60,775 nt of DNA from Mycobacterium nebraskense (GTDB taxonomy: Bacteria > Actinomycetota > Actinomycetes > Mycobacteriales > Mycobacteriaceae), in NCBI RefSeq assembly GCF_002102255.1, contig NZ_LQPH01000051.1, positions 1 through 60,775 on the forward strand, in the 5' to 3' direction. The position numbers were made by a program, and so were the translations under genes. Under the pieces are notes generated by a model. It saw nothing but the letters and a program-made list of their open reading frames with translations. It did not search any database and was not told where the DNA came from. Below, piece by piece: positions 8,737 through 16,492 of this stretch (position 1 is the stretch's first letter; each line of letters begins with the position of its first letter).

Positions 8737-9942
8737 ATGCCGTCGGCGCAAACGTTAGACATCGATAACATCGATTTCGCATTCGATGATCAGCCCGACC
8801 TGCACGCCGTGCTCGCGCGGCTGCGGGAACGCAAGCCCTACGCGATCGTCCGGTTTGCCGGAGTGCCGGCGGTTTTGCTGTTGACCGACGAGCTGGTCCG
8901 GGCTGCCTTCAGGGACGAGGCCGCGTTTCCCGCTGCACCTGTCTATGCAATGACCACCGAACCGGTATTCGGCAGAACGGTCTTAAGCATGTCCGGCGCA
9001 GAACACCGCGCCAACCGGATGATGGTCTCCGCGCCGTTGCGGCGTAATCGTGTCCAGGGGTACATACAGCCGGTGATCGAACCGGTCATCAATGAGTTGA
9101 TCGACCGATTCATCGACCGAGGAAGGGTCGACCTGGTCGCTGACTTCACCCACCGATATTCACTGCTGATCATCAGCCGCCTGCTCGGCATTCCCGTAGA
9201 CGACGAAGCCAAAATTCATCGCTGGGCGCAAGCGATGATCCACTATCCGTTCGATCCCGACTGGGCCACCCGGTCGGCCCGGGAGTTCACCGAATATGTG
9301 GCCCCGTTGATCGCCGAGCGCCGGCGCGAGCCGAGCGATGACATGATCTCGATGCTGGTCACGGCCAGCACCGACGACGGCCAAACCCTGACCGACGAAG
9401 AGATTCTTACGTTCTTGCGGATGTTGTTCCCCCTGGGAGCCGATACCACCATGCTCGCCCTGGGCAATATCTTGTCCGCGCTGCTCAACCACCCCGAGCA
9501 GCTCGACCTACTGCGATCCGATCTCGAAAGGCACACCCAACCGGCGGTCTGGGAAGGATTGCGCTGGGAGCCCGCGGTCGGAATGCTCCCCCGGGCATGT
9601 CCCGAGGCGACCACGTGGCACGGGATCGAGATCCCAGCGTTAACGCCGATGATCTTCGCGATCAATGCGGCGCATCGAGACCCGGCTGTCTACGACCGGC
9701 CCGACGAATTCGATATCACCCGAAACGTCATGCCGACGGTGTCATTCGGGCAGGGCCCGCACAGCTGTATCGGCAATTGGCTGGCCAACGCCGAACTCGT
9801 TGCCGCAGTGACGTTGCTGACGCGGCGTTTGCCCCATCTCGCATTGGATCCCGCGAACGCCCGTTCGTCAACCGTCACCAGCCAAGTCGGCACCACGCTG
9901 CGCGGACCGGATGCTCTGCACGTCACCTTCACGTCGCCGTGA
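8737..9942 (+). CDS. Cytochrome P450
   Basis: A 401-residue soluble bacterial P450. The I-helix oxygen-binding motif is LGADTT (233-238), the ExxR salt bridge is EGLR (273-276), and the heme loop is SFGQGPHSCIGNWLANAE with Cys344 as axial ligand. The ATG at 8737 is chosen because homologous P450s begin near here; an upstream in-frame start at 8701 adds only 12 unlikely residues. It lies opposite an epoxide-hydrolase-like gene and upstream of a TetR and an aldolase pair, suggesting hydroxylation or epoxidation of a lipid, steroid or terpenoid. Substrate cannot be inferred further. Confidence 0.92.
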   Translation: MPSAQTLDIDNIDFAFDDQPDLHAVLARLRERKPYAIVRFAGVPAVLLLTDELVRAAFRDEAAFPAAPVYAMTTEPVFGRTVLSMSGAEHRANRMMVSAPLRRNRVQGYIQPVIEPVINELIDRFIDRGRVDLVADFTHRYSLLIISRLLGIPVDDEAKIHRWAQAMIHYPFDPDWATRSAREFTEYVAPLIAERRREPSDDMISMLVTASTDDGQTLTDEEILTFLRMLFPLGADTTMLALGNILSALLNHPEQLDLLRSDLERHTQPAVWEGLRWEPAVGMLPRACPEATTWHGIEIPALTPMIFAINAAHRDPAVYDRPDEFDITRNVMPTVSFGQGPHSCIGNWLANAELVAAVTLLTRRLPHLALDPANARSSTVTSQVGTTLRGPDALHVTFTSP

Positions 9943-10280
9943 CCGCGCCTCTGGTTGGTCACAGCAAGCCGGCACCCGCAGGTCCACGGTGACGACTTCT
10001 TCCGTTGCACGGCGACCGGCCCCAGCATCCGTCCCCAGGGCTTGACCGAGCGCAGTACCCCGCGGATGGCGAGCACCGCCACGCAGGATCCGCGGACGGC
10101 TACGTGTATCGGCAGTCGGATCTCGTTGCACCGGCGGTGCGCAAAACCTGGCAGGGCCTGATCTCAACGCTTCTGAATCTATGGTCCGGTAGCGTCCTAA
10201 CCACACGTCAGTGGTTGAGGGACGATAGACCGAGACCAGCACGATGGACGGCGCGAGAACAGATCGAGGGAGGAAGTGCG
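9943..10280. other. P450-tetR intergenic region
   Basis: 338 bp with no convincing gene. The downstream half carries the inverted repeat at 10193-10224 described separately. Confidence 0.35.
10193..10224. promoter_or_regulatory. Inverted-repeat operator upstream of tetR
   Basis: AACCAC and GTGGTT (10199-10204 and 10211-10216) flank ACGTCA. An outer pair, CGTCC and GGACG, extends the dyad on both sides. It lies 55-90 bp upstream of the TetR start and is a likely autoregulatory operator. Confidence 0.5.
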
Positions 10281-10973
10281 GTGAGCAAGTCACCGGCACG
10301 AGAGTCCGAGAAGCTTGGGCGTCCACGCCACTTCGACGACGACACCGAGTGTCGCTTGCTGATGGACGCCGCAGTGCGGGTGATGGCGCGCAACGGCTTC
10401 GCCGGCATGTCCGTCGCTGATGTCTTGGCCGAGGCCGAACTGTCGACCACCAGTTTCTACCGCCACTTTCAGTCCAAGCACGCATTGCTGGCCGCGATCA
10501 TCCAGCGGGACGGCGAGTCGGCGCGGCGGGCGTTGGAGCGCGCGATCGCAGCGGCCCCTGATCCTGTGGCGGCGCTCGAGGCCTGGCTCGACGGGCTGCT
10601 GGGCCAATTCTTCGAACCCAGGAAAGCCTCGCGCACAGCGCTTTTCACCACGTCGGAGGTTCACAGCGCCACTCAGGTGGCCGAGATCATGGAGATGCGC
10701 TGGTTGCTTTCCCAGCCGCTTGTCGGGGTGCTGCGCGCCGGCCACCGCGCCGGGGTGCTGCGCTCACCGAAGCCGGAACCGGACGCCGTGAGCATTTTCG
10801 CCATCGTCAGCAGCGCAGCGACCTCCCCGCACGGGCACCCCCACAACCGTAAAGCCGCACGGGCACAAGCGATACGGTTCATCTGGCCCGCATTGAGCAT
10901 CACCGAAGCTGCGGCGGGCACCGGTAATCGGAGTCAGCGGTCACGCAAGCCGCGTCAGCAGCACACAGCCTGA
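10281..10973 (+). CDS. TetR-family regulator
   Basis: A 230-residue TetR protein. The GTG at 10281 is preceded by GGGAGG, so the longer upstream frame (from 10005) is not used. The HTH is NGFAGMSVADVLAEAELSTT then SFYRHFQSKHALLAAI. The C-terminal portion carries EVHSATQVAEIMEMRWLLSQ, a pattern seen in mycobacterial TetRs near P450 and lipid genes. It converges on the thiolase-like gene with a 33-bp 3' overlap. It probably controls the flanking metabolic genes. Confidence 0.85.
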   Translation: MSKSPARESEKLGRPRHFDDDTECRLLMDAAVRVMARNGFAGMSVADVLAEAELSTTSFYRHFQSKHALLAAIIQRDGESARRALERAIAAAPDPVAALEAWLDGLLGQFFEPRKASRTALFTTSEVHSATQVAEIMEMRWLLSQPLVGVLRAGHRAGVLRSPKPEPDAVSIFAIVSSAATSPHGHPHNRKAARAQAIRFIWPALSITEAAAGTGNRSQRSRKPRQQHTA

Positions 10974-12125
10974 AATCGGTCCCCCACCGTTAGACACCAC
11001 CGCTACTTCAGGCCCGCCCGCGACCTGCCGTGTCCCGGCTTCCCCGCGCAGCTGCAGCACCGCCTCATGTAGATAGCCGTAGCCGTGCAGGCGGCCTCCC
11101 GATAGCTGCCCGCCGTTGGTGTTCAACGGCAGTTCGCCATCGAGCGCGATGCGCGTGCCGTCCTGGATGAACGGGCCGCTTTCGCCGTGACCGCAGAACC
11201 CGAGGGCCTCCAACCACGACATCGTCAACCAACTGAATCCGTCGTAGAGCTGCGCGACGTCGACATCGGCGGGTCGCAAATCGGTGCGCGACCACATGTG
11301 TTCGGCGGAAGTGCGCGCCGGCATGGTGGTCAAGTCCTCCCACTGCTCCCACGACGGTCGTCCCCGCAGCGCGGTCCCCACAGCTTCGACGCGCGCAACC
11401 GGGTGGTCGACGGCCGACGCGTGTTCGACGACAGACACCACAAGCGCGGTGGATCCGTCGACGGGAACATCGCAGTCATAGAGCCGAAACGGGGACGACA
11501 CCATCCTCGATGCCAGATAGTCCTCGAGCGTCAACGGATCGCGGAACACCGCCTTCGGATTACGCGCGGCATTGCGGCGCCCATTCAACGCGATCTGCGC
11601 CATCTGCTCGTGAGTCGTTCCGAACTCATGAAAGTGCCGCTGTGCGTAGAGCGCGAGCCAATTCGCCGCCGAATACGCTCGAAAAGGGATCAGCCACTGC
11701 AGCGGGCCGCCCACTTCGCTGCCGCCGACGCCGATGCCCGGGCGATGCCCGCTGCCCTGTGCGGTCGATTCGGTAACGGTGCGATACACCAGGATATGAC
11801 GGGCCAGGCCCATCGACACCGCCATCACCGCGCTGATGACCGCCTGCAACTGCCCGGGTCCCTCGGCGGCGCCGCTGTGCCAGTTGAGCGACAACCGCAG
11901 CGCATCCTGCACCTGGGGTGAACCGGGACCCGAGAACCCGGGGTATCCGTGGACGCCTCCCGGATAGGTGGCCAGCCCGTCAATATCGTCGACGGTCAGC
12001 CGCGCGTCCGCAATTGCTGCAAGGGCGGCATCGATGGTCAGGTCCAGACCGTCGCGCCCCAGCCGCCGGCCCACCTGGGATTGCCCGATGCCCGAAATGA
12101 CCGCTCGGCGTTCGGCTTCGGTCAT
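10941..12125 (-). CDS. Ltp2-like thiolase-fold protein (probable retro-aldolase subunit)
   Basis: A 394-residue member of the SCP-x/lipid-transfer thiolase superfamily. The N-terminal thiolase nucleophile Cys is absent (NWHSGAAEGPG replaces it), as in Ltp2-type aldolases, which cleave a beta-hydroxy acyl-CoA steroid side chain rather than acting as thiolases. Tyr294 in AQLYDGFSWL falls where Ltp2 has a catalytic Tyr, and a second Tyr pair sits in GGRLHGYGYLHEA. Such aldolases need a DUF35 partner, and one is encoded immediately upstream with an ATGA overlap. Likely role: side-chain shortening of a steroid- or terpenoid-CoA. Function is inferred from motifs and pairing. Confidence 0.82.
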   Translation of the reverse strand: MTEAERRAVISGIGQSQVGRRLGRDGLDLTIDAALAAIADARLTVDDIDGLATYPGGVHGYPGFSGPGSPQVQDALRLSLNWHSGAAEGPGQLQAVISAVMAVSMGLARHILVYRTVTESTAQGSGHRPGIGVGGSEVGGPLQWLIPFRAYSAANWLALYAQRHFHEFGTTHEQMAQIALNGRRNAARNPKAVFRDPLTLEDYLASRMVSSPFRLYDCDVPVDGSTALVVSVVEHASAVDHPVARVEAVGTALRGRPSWEQWEDLTTMPARTSAEHMWSRTDLRPADVDVAQLYDGFSWLTMSWLEALGFCGHGESGPFIQDGTRIALDGELPLNTNGGQLSGGRLHGYGYLHEAVLQLRGEAGTRQVAGGPEVAVVSNGGGPISGCVLLTRLA

Positions 12126-12538
12126 GATGTCGCCGGGCGAAACATCGGAAGATGCACCGGTGGGTGATCCTCGAAGACCACCTCCACCGGCATGCCGACG
12201 CGGGCGTCGTCGGCGGCGACGTCGACCAGATTGGTCAGCAACCGAAGGTCGGGCTGCTCATCCATCGCGACCACACCGATGATGTACACCTCGCTAGTGC
12301 TGTCCCACGGCTGATGGTTCACGGTGTACGAGTACAGCTTTCCCCTCCCAGAGACGGCGGCCGGTGCGGTATCTCGGCCGCCGCACCGCGGGCAGTACGG
12401 CGCAGGCGGATGGATGAAATACCAACACGCCGAACAGCGCAGGAAGCGCAGACGGCCGTCGGCGCCGGATCTCCAAAAGAACGCGCTGGGGTCGTCCATG
12501 GAAGGCAACACGCGGGGTGGTCGGAGCATGGTCTCCAT
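12122..12538 (-). CDS. DUF35 OB-fold zinc-ribbon protein, aldolase partner
   Basis: A 138-residue protein with an N-terminal rubredoxin-like zinc ribbon (CSAC, C35/C38; CPRC, C49/C52) followed by an OB-fold that ends PVEVVFEDHPPVHLPMFRP. DUF35 proteins bind acyl-CoA and pair with thiolase-fold enzymes. The best studied case is the ChsH2 DUF35 domain with Ltp2 in cholesterol side-chain loss. The stop overlaps the start of the Ltp2-like gene, so the two are coupled. ATG at 12529 is an alternative start. Confidence 0.85.
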   Translation of the reverse strand: METMLRPPRVLPSMDDPSAFFWRSGADGRLRFLRCSACWYFIHPPAPYCPRCGGRDTAPAAVSGRGKLYSYTVNHQPWDSTSEVYIIGVVAMDEQPDLRLLTNLVDVAADDARVGMPVEVVFEDHPPVHLPMFRPATS

Positions 12539-12746
12539 CCTGTCGGTGTTGACTGTGCACTTGTGCTCGAGAGACTATAAAAATAGCATTTGTAAACAAC
12601 GCGGTGGTTGGATCGTCGAATCTGTCGACCAGGCTTGTGCGGTCGGCGGCGCGGAAACACGGACTGTGAGCTGACGCAGGCCGCCTTAGGCAACTACCAA
12701 CTGCCGTTAGGTATTGCCCAGCGGCACTGGACGATAAGGGAGCTGG
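12539..12746. promoter_or_regulatory. AT-rich divergent promoter, DUF35 / P450
   Basis: 208 bp between divergent genes. The AT-rich block CTATAAAAATAGCATTTGTA at about 12575-12595 stands out from ~65% GC surroundings. On the minus strand it reads TTGTTTACAAATGC then a TATAGT-like element, a plausible -35/-10 set for the DUF35-aldolase operon. Confidence 0.4.
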
Positions 12747-13949
12747 ATGACGCAGGAAGACGACGTGTCGGGGCTGGGCCTACTCGCGGCTCCCGAGCTG
12801 ACCCGGCATCCTCAGCCGACATACAAGATGTTGCGCGACTCTGCTCCGGTGATGCGCGTGGACGGTATCGGAGTGCTGGTCAGCACCTGGGAACTCGTGG
12901 ACGAGGTGTTGCACAACCCGCACCTGTACTCCTCGGCGCTGACTTCAGGCGTGCTGAAAAACGACCGACCGCTCATCCCCCTTCAGATCGATCCGCCAGA
13001 GCACGGAAAGTTTCGCAAGATCCTCGACCCGCTGTTCGCGCCAAAACGGATGAAAGCACTTGAGGTGTCGATCTCGGCACTGGTCAACCAACTCATCGAC
13101 GGCTTCATCGGCCGAGACGAGATCGACTTCGTCGAGGAGTTCTCCGTCCCTTTCCCCACCCAGGTCTTTTTGACCATGCTGGGCCTGCCGCTTGACGAGC
13201 TGCCCACGCTGCTTCTGATGAAAGATGGGATCATCAGGCCACACGAGTTGGCCGGAAAGCCGTTGGGCCACCCCGATACTGACGCCTATCAGGCGGCCAC
13301 GGCGCAGTCGATCTACGCCTACTTCGCCGCCACGATGGAGCAGCGCAAGCGCGAGCACCACGACGATCTGCTGAGCTGGTTCCTTGAAGCAGAAATCGAC
13401 GGAGATCGACTCAGCAGTAACGAAATCCTCGACATCTGCTTCCTGTTTCTCATCGCCGGGCTCGACACCGTGTCGGCGTCGCTAGACTGCTTTTTCAGCT
13501 ACCTCGCACAGCATCCAGAGGTTCGCCAGGCGATCGCCGACGACCCGAAAAACATTCCCTTCATCGTCGAGGAACTTCTGCGGTGGGAAACACCCGTCAT
13601 GGCCGTCGCACGTGAGGCCACGCACGACACGGAACTCGGTGGATGCCCCATCCACGCCGGCGAACAGGTGCTGGTCATGCTCGGTTCGGCCAACACCGAC
13701 GAAACGTCTATCATCGACCCGGAATCCGTGCGATTCGACCGCAAACTGAACCGGCACTTGGGTTTCGGCGGCGGGGTACACCGCTGCCTGGGCTCTCACC
13801 TCGCTCGCGTCGAGCTGCGAACCGCCTTGCGCGTCTGGCACGAACGTATCCCCGAATACCACATCAAACCCGGAGTCGAACTCGACTTCACCCCAGGCGT
13901 TCGCGCCGCGCAGACATTCCCGATGGTCATGCACACCGGAGCCGAATAA
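12747..13949 (+). CDS. Cytochrome P450
   Basis: A 400-residue soluble P450, distinct from the one at 8.7 kb. The motifs are complete: IAGLDTVSAS in the I helix (AGLDT, 237-241), EELLR (ExxR, E276/R279), and GFGGGVHRCLGSHLAR with Cys347. Acidic/amide I-helix residues (Asp instead of Glu) are common in CYP families acting on sterols and terpenes. It is divergent from the DUF35-aldolase pair and followed 40 bp later by an enoyl-CoA hydratase, so a catabolic role on an isoprenoid or steroid substrate is plausible. Confidence 0.92.
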   Translation: MTQEDDVSGLGLLAAPELTRHPQPTYKMLRDSAPVMRVDGIGVLVSTWELVDEVLHNPHLYSSALTSGVLKNDRPLIPLQIDPPEHGKFRKILDPLFAPKRMKALEVSISALVNQLIDGFIGRDEIDFVEEFSVPFPTQVFLTMLGLPLDELPTLLLMKDGIIRPHELAGKPLGHPDTDAYQAATAQSIYAYFAATMEQRKREHHDDLLSWFLEAEIDGDRLSSNEILDICFLFLIAGLDTVSASLDCFFSYLAQHPEVRQAIADDPKNIPFIVEELLRWETPVMAVAREATHDTELGGCPIHAGEQVLVMLGSANTDETSIIDPESVRFDRKLNRHLGFGGGVHRCLGSHLARVELRTALRVWHERIPEYHIKPGVELDFTPGVRAAQTFPMVMHTGAE

Positions 13950-13989
13950 TGGGCAAGCTCGCCGCACCGACCGGCGCCTAGGCGTCCGG

Positions 13990-14706
13990 GTGGCTTACAT
14001 GCTTCACGAGCGGCGCGACGGCGCAGTGGCCTGGCTGACATTCGATCGTCCAGAACGTCTTAACGCGTTCACCGCCGCCGGTTATCAGGAGCTGCGGGTC
14101 ACGCTGCAGCGCCTCGCCCGTGATGACGCGGCACGGGCCGTGGTGCTGACCGGCCGTGGACGAGCTTTCTCTGCTGGCGCCGATCGATCACTGCTCGACG
14201 CCGCGGCGCCAGATACCGTGCGACAGCACGCCGGTGACGAATTCCTCCTACTTCTCGACGTCCTCGGCGGATTCGAAAAACCCTTGCTCGGCGCCGTCAA
14301 CGGGGTCGCGGTGGGGTTCGGCTGCACGCTGCTGCTGTACTGCGACCTGGTGCTCCTCGCCGAAACCGCCCGGCTGAGATTTCCGTTCACCGCGTTGGGC
14401 ATCGCGCCAGAGGCAGGCAGTTCAGCACTTCTGTCCACGAGAATGCGATGGGCGGATGCAATGTGGGCGATGCTTTCCAGCGAATGGATCGACGCAGCGG
14501 CCGCCTTCCGAACTGGTCTGGCCTGGCGAGTGGTTCCCGATGCCGAACTCGTCGAACAGGTTTCGTCCGCGGCAACATTAATTAGCACGCACGATCCGAA
14601 TGCCGTGGCAGCTACTAAACGACTCATGACCAGCGGGCGGCGCAACGCGGCGCTCGACGCGATCAGCCGTGAGCTCACGGAAATGCAAGCACTCCGGCGT
14701 CCTTGA
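13990..14706 (+). CDS. Enoyl-CoA hydratase/isomerase family protein
   Basis: A 238-residue crotonase-fold protein (GTG start; ATG at 13999 is an alternative). Oxyanion-hole segments are AFSAGAD and GVAVGFGCTLLLYCD. The first catalytic Glu of true hydratases is missing from the VGFGCTLLL segment. The second acidic position is kept in GIAPEAGSS, the pattern of delta3,delta2-enoyl-CoA isomerases. It probably works with the P450 and aldolase pair on a CoA-linked intermediate. The hydratase/isomerase choice is not decidable from sequence alone. Confidence 0.85.
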   Translation: MAYMLHERRDGAVAWLTFDRPERLNAFTAAGYQELRVTLQRLARDDAARAVVLTGRGRAFSAGADRSLLDAAAPDTVRQHAGDEFLLLLDVLGGFEKPLLGAVNGVAVGFGCTLLLYCDLVLLAETARLRFPFTALGIAPEAGSSALLSTRMRWADAMWAMLSSEWIDAAAAFRTGLAWRVVPDAELVEQVSSAATLISTHDPNAVAATKRLMTSGRRNAALDAISRELTEMQALRRP

Positions 14707-14896
14707 CGAAGCGTCGGGAGGCAGCAGGATGTGGAAGGCAGGACGAGCGCACAACTATTGCGCGAAACAATTTCTCGCAGTGGCCAAGACGGTTACCGCG
14801 GCGCCGCGGGATCAATCCAATTGCCCCGGGGCATCATCTGGCCCTGCCGGGTCACAGGGTTAAGTGTTGCGACCCGCCGGCATAGGACTGCGAGGT

Positions 14897-15259
14897 CTAG
14901 TGTCCTGAGTCATTAATTTGGGTGCAGTAGTTTGCGATGCTGGCCAGGATTTGATCGGCGGTCTTGGTCCAGACGTAGGGGCGTGGATTGTTGTTCCAGG
15001 TTTGGATCCAGGCGCGGATGTCGGCGTTGAGTTGACGGACCGAGGTGTGGGTGCCGCGGCGTAGTTTTTTGGTGGTCAGTTCGGCGAACCAGCGTTCCAC
15101 GAGGTTGAGCCAGCTTGAGCTGGTGGGAGTGAAGTGCAACACGAAGCGGGGATGTGCTGTCAGCCAACGCTTTACCGCTGGGGTCTTATGCGTGGAGGCG
15201 TTGTCGAGAACGACGTGGCAGTCCAGGTCGGCGTGGCGAGTCCCCGTTACTGAGTCCAC
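14897..15259 (-). pseudogene. IS630-family transposase, 3' fragment
   Basis: The C-terminal 120 residues of an IS630/Tc1-like DDE transposase are intact: LDCHVVLDNASTHKTPAVKR (second catalytic Asp) and FTPTSSSWLNLVERWFAEL (third acidic residue), then KKLRRGTHTSVRQLNADI. The 5' part is missing because the next IS3 element begins here. The terminal sequence TAGTGTCCTGAGTCA lies at its outer end, about 14897-14912. Confidence 0.85.
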
Positions 15260-15292
15260 CCCGATCTAGAGTCGGGTTGTTTCGTTCCGGAT

Positions 15293-16132
15293 TCAGTTGA
15301 TCACGCAGGCCACCGGGGTGTGGGTGCACCTGCACGACGCAGCGTACTGGGCCGGCGTTTGGTAGCCCAGGGCCGAGTGACGGTGTCGGTGGTTGTGCTC
15401 GAGCTTGAAGTCCCCGATGACCACGCGGGCCTCGAACAGGGTGTTCCAGTGGTTACGGTTGAGGCACTCCTTCCTCAGTCGGTTGTTGAACGATTCGATG
15501 TATCCGTTGTTCCACGGCATTCCCGGTGGAATGTAGAGCAGCCCGACCTTGTTCTCGCAGAACCGTTGCAGCGCTTGAGAAACCAACTCCGGGCCGTTGT
15601 CCATCCGCAGCACCTTCGGCGGCCCACCCGCGGCGGCGAACGCATCCTCGAGCTCGACCACCAACCGTTCGGCGGTGATCGATCGCTCCACCACATGCAA
15701 CAGCGATTCACGGGTGTGCTCGTCTATCATCGAGGCGATCTTGATGGCCTTGCCGTCGATGGTGGAGTCGAACTGGAAATCGATCGCCCACACCACGTTC
15801 GGCGCATCGGCGTCGACCGGCGGGATGGAGGACACCCCCGCCCGCTTACGCGGCGAATTCACCTTCACCTGCAGCCCTTCCTCGCGCCACAGCCGGTGGA
15901 TCTTCTTCTTGTTGACCTCACGGCGCTCGTCGAAGCGCAACGCCGCCCACGCACGCCGGAACCCATGGCACGGGTGTTTGGCGGCGTAGGCGCGCAGCCA
16001 GCCCCTCATTTCGGCGTCAGGATCAGCAGGGGTCTGCCCCAACGGCAGGCGGCGGTAGGTGGAGCGGGCCAGCCCAACGGCCTTGCACGCCAACCGCTCC
16101 GACATGCTCAACGTCTCCTTGAGCATGTCCAC
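15293..16132 (-). CDS. IS3-family transposase, OrfB (DDE catalytic part)
   Basis: 279 residues with the rve integrase core: WAIDFQFDSTIDGKA (first Asp), LRMDNGPELVSQAL (second Asp) and GYIESFNNRLRKECLN (Glu), and an N-terminal HTH_21 region (CHGFRRAWAALRFDE). It is most likely made as a fusion with OrfA by -1 frameshifting; the GTG at 16132 is just the first start codon in frame. The element appears complete and possibly active. Confidence 0.9.
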   Translation of the reverse strand: MDMLKETLSMSERLACKAVGLARSTYRRLPLGQTPADPDAEMRGWLRAYAAKHPCHGFRRAWAALRFDERREVNKKKIHRLWREEGLQVKVNSPRKRAGVSSIPPVDADAPNVVWAIDFQFDSTIDGKAIKIASMIDEHTRESLLHVVERSITAERLVVELEDAFAAAGGPPKVLRMDNGPELVSQALQRFCENKVGLLYIPPGMPWNNGYIESFNNRLRKECLNRNHWNTLFEARVVIGDFKLEHNHRHRHSALGYQTPAQYAASCRCTHTPVACVIN

Positions 16133-16155
16133 GGCGCGGCGCTTGGCAGCCGGGC

Positions 16156-16437
16156 TCAGAATTTTCCCTTAGCCACCTCACGCAGCGCGTCCTTCTCCAG
16201 CTCGGCGTCGGCCAGCAAGCGCTTCAATCGGCCGTTCTGCTCGCGCAGCTCCTTGAGCTCCTTGGCGGCATCGGTGTCCATCCCGCCGTAAGTGCGCCGC
16301 CAGTTGTACAGCGTCGCCGCCGACACATCCAGTTCGGCGGCAATCTCCTCGCCGGTCTTTCCGGCAGCGGACAGCTCATCCGCGCGGCGCAGTTTGCGCA
16401 CGATGTCCTCAGCGGAATGCCGCTTCCGACCAGCCAT
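16156..16437 (-). CDS. IS3-family transposase, OrfA
   Basis: 93 residues: an N-terminal HTH (HSAEDIVRKLRRADELSAAG, AAELDVSAATLYNWRRTY) and a C-terminal leucine-zipper-like coiled coil (KELKELREQNGRLKRLLADA). It ends KGKF-stop over a slippery heptamer that allows fusion to OrfB in the -1 frame. Confidence 0.9.
   Translation of the reverse strand: MAGRKRHSAEDIVRKLRRADELSAAGKTGEEIAAELDVSAATLYNWRRTYGGMDTDAAKELKELREQNGRLKRLLADAELEKDALREVAKGKF
16162..16168 (-). promoter_or_regulatory. Programmed -1 frameshift heptamer G GGA AAA
   Basis: On the minus strand the orfA codons gga-aaa are preceded by g, giving a canonical X-XXY-YYZ slippery site, three codons before the orfA stop. OrfB is in the -1 frame relative to orfA and its open frame covers this site, so an OrfAB fusion transposase is expected. 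Confidence 0.7.
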
Positions 16438-16492
16438 CTATTCATCGTCCCTTCCAGCCCGACATCGGGCCACAGGACTCTAAAACTGGTTT

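Larger units (their letters stand above)
15266..16482. mobile_element. IS3-family element with split orfA/orfB
   Basis: About 1.2 kb on the minus strand with orfA and orfB. Imperfect terminal repeats share TAGAGTC: CTAGAGTCGGGTTGTTT on the left, and TTAGAGTCCTGTGGCC when the right end is reverse-complemented. Exact ends are approximate. It interrupts an IS630 copy and abuts a second IS3 element. Confidence 0.7.
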
